Source of the DNA: an uncultured Bacteroides sp.
GTDB lineage: Bacteria > Bacteroidota > Bacteroidia > Bacteroidales > Bacteroidaceae
Length of the DNA stretch: 13,216 nt
Assembly (NCBI GenBank): GCA_900557355.1
Contig: USSR01000124.1
Span: forward strand, 1 to 13,216
Reading direction: 5' to 3'
In this document: positions 7,707-13,216 of the stretch, in pieces
How positions within the stretch are numbered: position 1 is the stretch's first letter
Layout of the letters: the number at the start of each line of letters is the position of its first letter
The notes under the pieces: generated by a model
Told to the model about the DNA's origin: nothing
What the model saw: the letters and a program-made list of their open reading frames with translations, nothing else
Database searches by the model: none
Made by a program: the position numbers and the translations under genes

Positions 7707-7965
7707 TTATGCTCCAAATAGTACATTATATAATATCGAATTAAGCATAATCTCCACGGTAATACTATTGCATGACGCTTCTATTATTAAGGAATTAAAT
7801 ATAATGGATATGAATAAAATATTCGAAATATTCCTCTTAATGTGGACTGCAATACCGGTAAAGGTATTATAGCTATACAGAGAGTGCTTATATGTAATAA
7901 AAGCCATTGTCTGATATGGAATTTCGAGACTATATAAAGTAAATTATATTTTTTAATTTAAACTT
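7707..7965 (+). other. 259-base gap, possibly a decayed gene remnant
   Basis: No intact gene is visible. The sequence is very AT-rich. An ATG at 7709 opens a 12-codon frame reading MLQIVHYIISN before a stop, which resembles the first residues of many GT4 enzymes. Later, another frame (7818-7934) reads codon-like text including NVDCNTGKGIIAI. These bits are in different frames and too short to assign, so a frameshifted glycosyltransferase relic is only a suggestion. The open frame at 7651-7872 is mostly a shadow of the upstream gene. A small hairpin sits at 7851-7868. Confidence 0.35.
7851..7868 (+). repeat. Small hairpin AATACC-GGTAAA-GGTATT
   Basis: Six-base arms are separated by a six-base loop, with the palindrome TACCGGTA (7853-7860) overlapping the left arm. 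No T-run follows, so it is not an intrinsic terminator. It lies about 100 bases upstream of the sugar-phosphate transferase start; its function is unknown. Confidence 0.25.
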
Positions 7966-8577
7966 ATGTATAAATATTTTTTCAAGAGGGTGGTTGATAT
8001 CATTATTGGATTGATTGCTTTACCATTTGTGTTGTTGACAGTTATTTGTTGCGCTCCTTTTATTTACCTATGCGACAGAGGTCCAATCTTTTATAATGCT
8101 ACTAGAGCTGGTAAAGATTATAAGCCATTCAGAATGTTTAAATTAAGATCTATGTATGTCAATTCACCAGATTTGAAAAATTCTGATGGTTCAACTTTTA
8201 ACAGCGATAATGATCCTCGTGTGACTCCTATTGGTCGCTTTATGCGAAAAACAAGTTTGGATGAGTTACCTCAGTTCTTGAATATTCTAATGGGGGATAT
8301 GAGTTTTATTGGTCCTAGACCAAAACTCTATAATACTACAAAGAATCTTGAATCAATGAATGATGACCACCAAAAGAGTTATATGATAAAGCCCGGAATT
8401 ACAGGTTATGCTCAAGCATATTACCGTAACTCTATTACACAAGAAGAAAAATATCGTTGGGATGCGTACTATGCCGAACACATATCTTTTGTGATGGACA
8501 TGAAGATTATTTTCCAGACTTTTTATAGCGTGGTTGCTCGTAAGAATATTAACACAGTTGAAAGCTATAAAAAGTAA
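7966..8577 (+). CDS. Undecaprenyl-phosphate sugar-phosphate transferase (PglC-like, bacterial sugar transferase family)
   Basis: A 203-residue monotopic phosphoglycosyl transferase. One hydrophobic re-entrant helix occupies residues 8-36 (VVDIIIGLIALPFVLLTVIC). The catalytic domain follows with FRMFKLRSM (55-63), DPRVTPIGRFMRKTSLDELPQ (83-103) carrying the Asp-Glu catalytic dyad D99-E100, FIGPRP (114-119), and KPGITGYAQ (142-150). The family transfers a sugar 1-phosphate from a UDP-sugar to undecaprenyl phosphate, the first membrane step in repeat-unit assembly. The protein has only the catalytic core, like PglC, without the extra N-terminal membrane domain of WcaJ or WbaP. PglC-type enzymes often use UDP-diNAcBac, UDP-QuiNAc or UDP-FucNAc, which fits the dehydratase at the left edge. 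The next gene begins three bases after its stop, tying it to the ATP-grasp genes. Confidence 0.93.
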   Translation: MYKYFFKRVVDIIIGLIALPFVLLTVICCAPFIYLCDRGPIFYNATRAGKDYKPFRMFKLRSMYVNSPDLKNSDGSTFNSDNDPRVTPIGRFMRKTSLDELPQFLNILMGDMSFIGPRPKLYNTTKNLESMNDDHQKSYMIKPGITGYAQAYYRNSITQEEKYRWDAYYAEHISFVMDMKIIFQTFYSVVARKNINTVESYKK

Positions 8578-8580
8578 ACA

Positions 8581-9774
8581 ATGAAGAAACTATTGGTTTT
8601 AGCAGCAGGAAATCTGCAGATGCCTGTTATAAAGAGGGCTAAAGAGATGGGATATTATGTGATTGCTGCCGATGGAGATCCGAATGCTTGTGGTCTTAAA
8701 TATGCAGACAAGCAGATTGTTGCTGACATTGTAGATGAGGAAGTTATGTTGAATATTGCTCGTAGAGAGCAAATAAATGGTGTGATTCATCCTTGCAGTG
8801 AAGTGTCAATGAACGTAATGGGGCGTATCAATGATGAGATGTACCTGTCAGGTATCAGTCGTGAACAAGCTATCAGGACTACCAATAAACATTTGATGCG
8901 TGAAGCTTTTGAGGTAGGCAATGCTCCAAATCCGAAGTCCATTCTAACAATTAGTGCAGAAGATGCTTGGAAACATTTTTGTAATGACTTTGATACAAAT
9001 GCAATTTTGAAACCTTCAAGAAACTCAGGTTCAAGGGGGATTGCAAAAGTGGTTAAGACTATTACGAAAGAGGATTTTATGAAACTCTATGAAGTTGCTT
9101 TGAATGAGAGCAGGGATAGTTCAGTATTGATAGAACAGTTTATTGAAGGGCCAGAGTTTAGTGTGGAGATTATTGTTTGGGAGGGCAAAATAAATGTACT
9201 GCAGGTTACAGATAAGAAAACAACTGAAGCACCCCACTTTGTGGAGCTTGGTCATAACCAACCTTCGTGTTTTTCTGATAATGTTGTAGCTATTGTGAAA
9301 GATGCTGCTATAAGAGGTGTGAAAGCCTTAGGGGTAGATAAGTGTGCGTGCCATGCTGAAGTGAAAGTCATGGGTGGTAAAGCCTATCTGATGGAAGTGG
9401 GTGCCCGTATGGGAGGGGATTTCATTTCCACTGTTTTGACAAGATTGTCTACTGGTGTGGATATGGTAGCTGCAGCTATTAATTGTGCTCTGAATATTGA
9501 ACCCAATCTTGAACCACAGATTGCTACTAAAAGTGTTTGTATTCGATATTTTTGTCCAAGCCCAGGTATACTGATCTACATTAGTGATACAGAAGTACTG
9601 AATGATCCACGAGTATATGAGAGCGAAATCTATTGCAAATTGGGTGATATGATTCCAGAGGTAACCTCAAGCCTATGTCGTTCGGGGCATATAATTGTAA
9701 CAGAAGATACTCCACAAAACGCTATTGAGTTAGCGGAGAGATTGATTCGAAAGGTAATAATAGTAACGAAATAA
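8581..9774 (+). CDS. ATP-grasp ligase 1 (carboxylate-amine ligase-like)
   Basis: A 397-residue protein with the three-part plan of PurK/CarB/PylC-like ATP-grasp enzymes. An N-terminal pre-ATP-grasp Rossmann-like domain reads LLVLAAGNLQMPVIKRAKEMG and then IAADGDPNA. The central domain has the ATP-binding lysine and loop in ILKPSRNSGSRG (K144). VLIEQFIEGPEFSVE (182-196) supplies the hinge and adenine contacts. The metal-binding end is HAEVKVMG...LMEVGARMGGD with E260, E272 and R276. The usual Asn near the metal site is Gly here, as in several ATP-grasp subgroups. A C-terminal domain of about 100 residues follows. These enzymes activate a carboxylate as acyl phosphate and join it to an amine, or sometimes a thiol or carbanion. 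The substrate is not predictable. It is tightly coupled to the sugar-phosphate transferase upstream and the second ligase downstream. Involvement in amino-acid decoration of the polysaccharide is inference. Confidence 0.85.
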   Translation: MKKLLVLAAGNLQMPVIKRAKEMGYYVIAADGDPNACGLKYADKQIVADIVDEEVMLNIARREQINGVIHPCSEVSMNVMGRINDEMYLSGISREQAIRTTNKHLMREAFEVGNAPNPKSILTISAEDAWKHFCNDFDTNAILKPSRNSGSRGIAKVVKTITKEDFMKLYEVALNESRDSSVLIEQFIEGPEFSVEIIVWEGKINVLQVTDKKTTEAPHFVELGHNQPSCFSDNVVAIVKDAAIRGVKALGVDKCACHAEVKVMGGKAYLMEVGARMGGDFISTVLTRLSTGVDMVAAAINCALNIEPNLEPQIATKSVCIRYFCPSPGILIYISDTEVLNDPRVYESEIYCKLGDMIPEVTSSLCRSGHIIVTEDTPQNAIELAERLIRKVIIVTK

Positions 9775-9775
9775 T

Positions 9776-11056
9776 ATGAAAGATTTAAGAGGAAAAAGAT
9801 TGTTACTTTTAGGAGGTAGCATATGGAAAGATGCAATCAAACAGTTTGCAGATGAGAATGAAGTAGTACTTGTAGCGACAGGAAACGATACAACTGCTGG
9901 TATATTTGAAATATCTCAAGAAGGATATATGGTAAATTCTACTGACATGGAGGGGATGAAACGACTGATAAAAGAAAAAAAAATAGATGGGGTATATATG
10001 GGTGGGAGTGAACCTGTTATTGCTGCTGCGAGTTTATATCTCAATGAACTTAGAATGCCATGTTACTGTACTAAGGAACAATGGGATTGGCTTCAAGATA
10101 AGAGTCGATTTAAAGATTTGTGTATAAAGCATGGTCTTCCTGTAGTGCCAAAATATGATGTAAACAAGGAGAATATTGAAATCATCACAGACACTATTGA
10201 TTTTCCGGTAATAACAAAGCCTACTGATGGTTGTGGCAGTAATGGTTTTTCAGTATGTCAGAATAAAAAAGAATTTATTGATGGTTATGAAAAAGCGACA
10301 ATAAATTCTCCAACTCAATCTGTGATATGTGAGAAGTTTGTAAAGAATGAGGGTGTTGTAGTGTTTTATACTTTCAGTAATGGTAAAATCTATTTTTCTG
10401 GGCTTGAAGATAAATATCCAGTGCGCTACAAAAAACAAGGTAGTTATGTAGGTGGATTATTCGTTTTTGAGAGTAGACTTGTGACGGAATTTCGTGACAA
10501 ATTCGAAAGTAAAATTCAGGCAATGATTTCTTCAATAGGAATAAAAGAGGGATCCGCATGGATTGAGGTCTTTCATGACGGGAATAATTATTATTTCAAT
10601 GAGGTTGGATTTCGTTATGGTGGTTCGGTGTCTGTGTATCCTGTTGACTATTTCCATGGTATAAATCAAGTTGCTGCAGATATATATTTCGCATTGACTG
10701 GGGAGAGTGCTATTATTGGTCATACATCTTTAATACCAACATCTTTACCACGAAAAAAGAAGTATTGTATATATCCAATTCATATTAAATCTGGAACAAT
10801 AAAGACGATAGAAGGTATTGAGTCTATAAGAAGTATGGAGGACGTAGTTGTGTTATCTATAACAAAACATGAAGGAGATTTTATATCTGATACAGGGTCA
10901 TTTTCTCAGACTTTAGCATTGGTGCATTTTGTGTGTGACGATGTTGAAGAGTGTCGCTATATGATTGATGAGATTTGTCATAAACTGAAGATTATTGATA
11001 CAGATGGAAATAACATGATAAATAGAATGTTGGATATTAATAATATAGAATTTTGA
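9776..11056 (+). CDS. ATP-grasp ligase 2
   Basis: A 426-residue second ATP-grasp protein starting one base after the previous stop. It opens with a pre-ATP-grasp fold (KRLLLLGGSIWKDAIKQFAD; MGGSEPVIAAASLYL). The core includes FPVITKPTDGCGSNGFSV (K148 and a glycine-rich loop), SVICEKFVKNEGVVVFY (182-198), and the metal-binding region WIEVFHDGNNYYFNEVGFRYGG with E264, E276 and R280. A C-terminal domain of about 140 residues is longer than in ligase 1. The two proteins share architecture but little sequence beyond the core motifs, so they are not a recent duplication. Ligases of this type form amide or peptide bonds at ATP expense in the cytoplasm. Two in tandem suggest two successive couplings, or one complex with two subunits. 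No known substrate can be assigned. Confidence 0.83.
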   Translation: MKDLRGKRLLLLGGSIWKDAIKQFADENEVVLVATGNDTTAGIFEISQEGYMVNSTDMEGMKRLIKEKKIDGVYMGGSEPVIAAASLYLNELRMPCYCTKEQWDWLQDKSRFKDLCIKHGLPVVPKYDVNKENIEIITDTIDFPVITKPTDGCGSNGFSVCQNKKEFIDGYEKATINSPTQSVICEKFVKNEGVVVFYTFSNGKIYFSGLEDKYPVRYKKQGSYVGGLFVFESRLVTEFRDKFESKIQAMISSIGIKEGSAWIEVFHDGNNYYFNEVGFRYGGSVSVYPVDYFHGINQVAADIYFALTGESAIIGHTSLIPTSLPRKKKYCIYPIHIKSGTIKTIEGIESIRSMEDVVVLSITKHEGDFISDTGSFSQTLALVHFVCDDVEECRYMIDEICHKLKIIDTDGNNMINRMLDINNIEF

Positions 11057-11164
11057 TCACATTTATTATGAGTGTTTAATTAATGAAATAAAGAGAATTA
11101 ATTAACCGGATATTATTTAACAACTGAATCAATAGCTATATTCAAATACTGATACGCATTAATA
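11057..11164 (+). other. 108-base AT-rich gap before the OCD-family gene
   Basis: This gap contains two TTAATTAA palindromes (11076-11083 and 11098-11105) but no exact TAnnTTTG promoter motif and no terminator-like hairpin with T-run. The first palindrome is part of a 13-base repeat listed separately. An ATG at 11083 is followed almost at once by a stop. Confidence 0.4.
11076..11088 (+). repeat. Direct repeat TTAATTAATGAAA, copy 1
   Basis: The same 13 bases recur at 12210-12222, where their ATG is the start codon of the last glycosyltransferase. Here the ATG gives only ATG AAA TAA. The two copies bracket the OCD-family gene, as a cassette insertion or duplication scar might, but the repeat is AT-rich and short. 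Confidence 0.5.
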
Positions 11165-12205
11165 ATGATTGTGACAAATATTAAATATAGAGCAATATCT
11201 CAAGAGGATATCGTTGGAATTTATCAGAGGAAATCAGACAAATTTTATCAAATAGTAGAAGATGCTTTTTCCAAATATGACAGAGGAGAAGTAATTCTTC
11301 CCACAAAGATTTCACAGATTTTTGATCAGCGAACACAAAAACGTATTAATTGTATGCCAGCAACATTGATGAGTGATAAAGTTGCTGGTATGAAGTGGGT
11401 ATCTGTATTTCCCACTAATGCATCTCAAGGGTTACAGAATGTTTCGGGTATTATGGTGCTTTCTGAAATTGAAACAGGCTTTCCAATTGCTGTTATTGAT
11501 GGTACATTGCTTACAAACATACGTACTGCAGCTGTGGGTTGTGTAGCAGCAAAATATCTTGCACCATCTAAGGTTGAAACTATAGGCTTTATTGGTGCTG
11601 GTTCAGAAGCAAAGATGCACTTTGCTCTGCTGAAACATATGTTCCCTACAATTAAAGAGTGCAGGGTATCATCCCGTAAGGCTGTAACAGAGGAAACATT
11701 CATTGGTGCTTTACAAGACGCTACTTCGGATGTTAAATTTGTGGCATGCGGGGGAGATTCCTTTAAGGCAGCAAATGATGCAGACATTGTCATTACAGCT
11801 ATTAGTGGACAAGCACCGGTGTTGAAGGCAAAAGATATTACCAAAGGCTGCTTGTATATTCATGTAGGTGGTTGGGAAGATGAGTTCGCTGTAGTTGAAA
11901 AGGCAGACAAAATTGTTTGTGATGAATGGGATTCCTGTAAACATCGTACACAAACTATAAGCAGAATGTATGCACAAGGTCTTTTGAAGGATGAAGATAT
12001 TTATGCTGATCTTAAAGATATTATATCTGGTAAGAAAATCGGTCGAGAAAATGATGATGAATTTATCTATTTTAATTCGGTAGGTCTTTCATTCATAGAT
12101 CTCAATTTTGCCAATGAGACATATAAATTAGCTAAAGAAATGGAATTTGGTCAGGATATTATACTCTTTAATACGAATCCTACTGATTATAGTCTATTTA
12201 TATAA
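11165..12205 (+). CDS. Ornithine cyclodeaminase/mu-crystallin family protein (probable amino-acid or imine dehydrogenase)
   Basis: A 346-residue NAD(P)-dependent protein of the OCD/mu-crystallin family. The N-terminal half carries the substrate-binding pattern GMKWVSVFPTN with K77, then GIMVLSEIETGFPIAVIDGTLLTNIRTAA with R120. The Rossmann domain has GFIGAGSEA (141-149) as the dinucleotide loop. Later segments are DADIVITAISGQAPVL and HVGGWEDE. Real ornithine cyclodeaminases have Gly-Gly-Asp at the catalytic site; here it is Gly-Gly-Trp-Glu, so direct ornithine-to-proline conversion is doubtful. The C-terminal part (CDEWDSCKHR, KKIGRENDDEFIYFN) looks closer to SbnB-like enzymes, which handle a diaminopropionate precursor, and to related dehydrogenases. 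The gene follows two ATP-grasp ligases after a 108-base gap, suggesting it makes or modifies the amino acid they use (inference). Alternatives are alanine dehydrogenase-like or ketimine reductase activity. Confidence 0.82.
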   Translation: MIVTNIKYRAISQEDIVGIYQRKSDKFYQIVEDAFSKYDRGEVILPTKISQIFDQRTQKRINCMPATLMSDKVAGMKWVSVFPTNASQGLQNVSGIMVLSEIETGFPIAVIDGTLLTNIRTAAVGCVAAKYLAPSKVETIGFIGAGSEAKMHFALLKHMFPTIKECRVSSRKAVTEETFIGALQDATSDVKFVACGGDSFKAANDADIVITAISGQAPVLKAKDITKGCLYIHVGGWEDEFAVVEKADKIVCDEWDSCKHRTQTISRMYAQGLLKDEDIYADLKDIISGKKIGRENDDEFIYFNSVGLSFIDLNFANETYKLAKEMEFGQDIILFNTNPTDYSLFI

Positions 12206-12209
12206 CCTC

Positions 12210-12222
12210 TTAATTAATGAAA
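12210..12222 (+). repeat. Direct repeat TTAATTAATGAAA, copy 2, containing a start codon
   Basis: This is the second copy of the 13-base repeat at 11076-11088. It begins five bases after the OCD-family stop and includes the ATG and second codon of the glycosyltransferase at 12217. Confidence 0.5.
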
Positions 12223-13216
12223 ATTTTATATTTGTCTGCTTATAGTAAGCCAGAACAAGCGGCAAGTAATCATCTAAGTGATGATAGAAATAACGCTTTT
12301 GCTGATGCAGGTTTCTATATGGAAGCTTACACTCCAACACCCTGTAGAGGTGTGACATATGAAGTACGTAAAGAGTATTGTAAAAAAAAACATAGAAAGG
12401 AAAGTATGTATAGAGGGTATATGACTCTCTATCGATTTTCGTTGTTTGCAGAAGGCAAAAATCCATTGATGCGTGCTTTTCGGTATTTGTGTTGTTGGTG
12501 TGTGCAATTTTGGAAGGGATTGCATGCAAAAGATATTGATTTAATTTATTTAGCCAGTACTCCTCCTATCCAGGGAGCTTTGGGAGCAATTCTAAAAAGA
12601 ATAAAGAAAATACCTTTCGTATATAATCTCCAAGATATCTTTCCCGATTCACTGGTTGGTACAGGCTTGGTTAGGAATAGCGGATTGATATGGAAGATTG
12701 GTAGAGTGATAGAGGACTTTACATATAAGCATGCGGACAAGATAATTGTTATTTCGGAGGATTTCAAAAGAAACATCATGGCTAAAGGAGTGCCCGAAGA
12801 GAAAATTGTTGTTGTTTACAACTGGGTGGATCAGAATGTGGTGAAGAATATTGACCGAAAGGATAACAAGTTGTTCGACAGGTATCATTTGAATAAAAAC
12901 AGGTTTTATATCACTTATAGTGGGAACATAGGTCTGACTCAGAATATGGATTTGCTGCTTGATGTTGCAAAAGGTTTGGAAGACAATGAGGAAATACAAT
13001 TTGTATTGATTGGAGAGGGTGCTTATAAGGAGCAGGTCAAAGAAATCATAGATCGAGATAATATCAAGAATGTTACTCTTCTACCTTTTCAACCATACGA
13101 AGATATTAGCCATGTGTTTAGCTTGGGAGATGTGGGTATCATTATCTCTAAACCGGGTGTAGGTGAAAACTCAGTGCCAAGCAAGACTTGGAGCATAATG
13201 TCAGCATCGAGACCGG
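12217..13216 (+). CDS. WbuB-like glycosyltransferase family 4, 3' partial
   Basis: An open frame of 333 codons runs from ATG at 12217 off the right edge with no stop; the gene is cut by the window. It begins MKILYLSAYSKPEQAASNHL. It contains DLIYLASTPPIQG (about 108-120), YNLQDIFPDSL (136-146), ADKIIVISEDFKRNIMAKG (173-191), VVYNWVDQ (199-206), ITYSGNIGLTQNMD (232-245), VLIGEGAYK (263-271), and SVPSKTWSIMSASRP at the cut. This order matches WbuB/WcaI-type GT4 enzymes, whose best known member transfers N-acetyl-L-fucosamine, though donor specificity varies. About 70-80 C-terminal residues should lie outside. The start is 12 bases after the OCD-family stop. It likely adds a sugar to the lipid-linked unit. 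In many loci such genes sit next to the enzymes making a 6-deoxy-HexNAc donor, which could lie just downstream. Confidence 0.9.
   Translation, partial: MKILYLSAYSKPEQAASNHLSDDRNNAFADAGFYMEAYTPTPCRGVTYEVRKEYCKKKHRKESMYRGYMTLYRFSLFAEGKNPLMRAFRYLCCWCVQFWKGLHAKDIDLIYLASTPPIQGALGAILKRIKKIPFVYNLQDIFPDSLVGTGLVRNSGLIWKIGRVIEDFTYKHADKIIVISEDFKRNIMAKGVPEEKIVVVYNWVDQNVVKNIDRKDNKLFDRYHLNKNRFYITYSGNIGLTQNMDLLLDVAKGLEDNEEIQFVLIGEGAYKEQVKEIIDRDNIKNVTLLPFQPYEDISHVFSLGDVGIIISKPGVGENSVPSKTWSIMSASRP

Noticed and set aside
7651..7872. 73-codon + strand open frame after the second glycosyltransferase
   Set aside because: Its first third overlaps the end of an intact gene in another frame, and the rest shows no domain; I treat the region as a gap or relic.
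11057..11164. Possible promoter before the OCD-family gene
   Set aside because: No exact TAnnTTTG or paired -33 TTTG at the right spacing was found, and AT-richness alone is not evidence.
11425..11844. 139-codon reverse-strand open frame inside the OCD-family gene
   Set aside because: It is antisense to the NAD-binding domain, and its composition follows from the sense codons.
12194..12999. Several overlapping reverse-strand open frames at the right end
   Set aside because: They lie opposite a continuous 333-codon + strand frame with strong GT4 motifs that runs off the edge; they are shadows.
1..13216. CRISPR arrays, insertion sequences, tRNA or rRNA genes
   Set aside because: No regularly spaced repeats, transposase motifs, terminal inverted repeats or recognisable RNA genes were seen on either strand.

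Overview
The window is the interior of a capsular or surface polysaccharide biosynthesis locus on the + strand. It most likely comes from a Bacteroidales bacterium (Bacteroides, Parabacteroides or Prevotella). The evidence is the AT-rich DNA, the near absence of strong Shine-Dalgarno sites, and the gene types: a CapD-type dehydratase, a Bacteroides-style Wzx, a TviB-type dehydrogenase, a small sugar-phosphate transferase, and a hexapeptide acetyltransferase with the usual YYGFAR..LP start. The genus is an inference; there is no rRNA or species marker here. Every convincing gene is on the + strand, mostly separated by short gaps or overlaps, so the region reads as one operon that enters at the left edge and leaves at the right.

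Layout. 1-398 is the 3' end of a CapD/WbpM/PglF-type nucleotide-sugar 4,6-dehydratase. After a 277-base gap come the Wzx flippase (676-2217), the Wzy polymerase (2269-3450), a GT4 glycosyltransferase (3440-4615), a hexapeptide acyltransferase (4612-5172) and a UDP-HexNAc 6-dehydrogenase of TviB/WbpO type (5199-6467). Next are a second, divergent GT4-like transferase (6558-7706), a 259-base stretch without a credible gene, and a PglC-like phosphoglycosyl transferase (7966-8577). Two consecutive ATP-grasp ligases follow (8581-9774 and 9776-11056), then an ornithine-cyclodeaminase-family dehydrogenase (11165-12205). The window ends inside a WbuB-like glycosyltransferase (12217 to the edge).

How the genes work together. 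The dehydratase and dehydrogenase make nucleotide-activated sugars, the latter an N-acetylhexosaminuronic acid. The PglC-like enzyme loads the first sugar phosphate onto undecaprenyl phosphate and the three glycosyltransferases extend the unit. The acyltransferase probably acetylates it. Wzx flips the unit and Wzy polymerises it.

The least ordinary part is 8581-12205: two tandem ATP-grasp ligases plus an OCD-family enzyme. These are not standard sugar-assembly proteins. They suggest that an amino acid or related amine is made or altered and joined by amide bonds, perhaps to the uronic-acid carboxyl supplied by the TviB-like enzyme. That link is inference. The OCD-family protein lacks the Gly-Gly-Asp of true ornithine cyclodeaminases, which favours an amino-acid or imine dehydrogenase. 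Smaller observations are a 13-base direct repeat flanking the OCD gene, an inverted repeat just before a start codon, and a marked base-composition shift between conserved enzymes and the AT-rich polymerase/flippase core. I saw no tRNA, rRNA, CRISPR array, insertion sequence or clear promoter.
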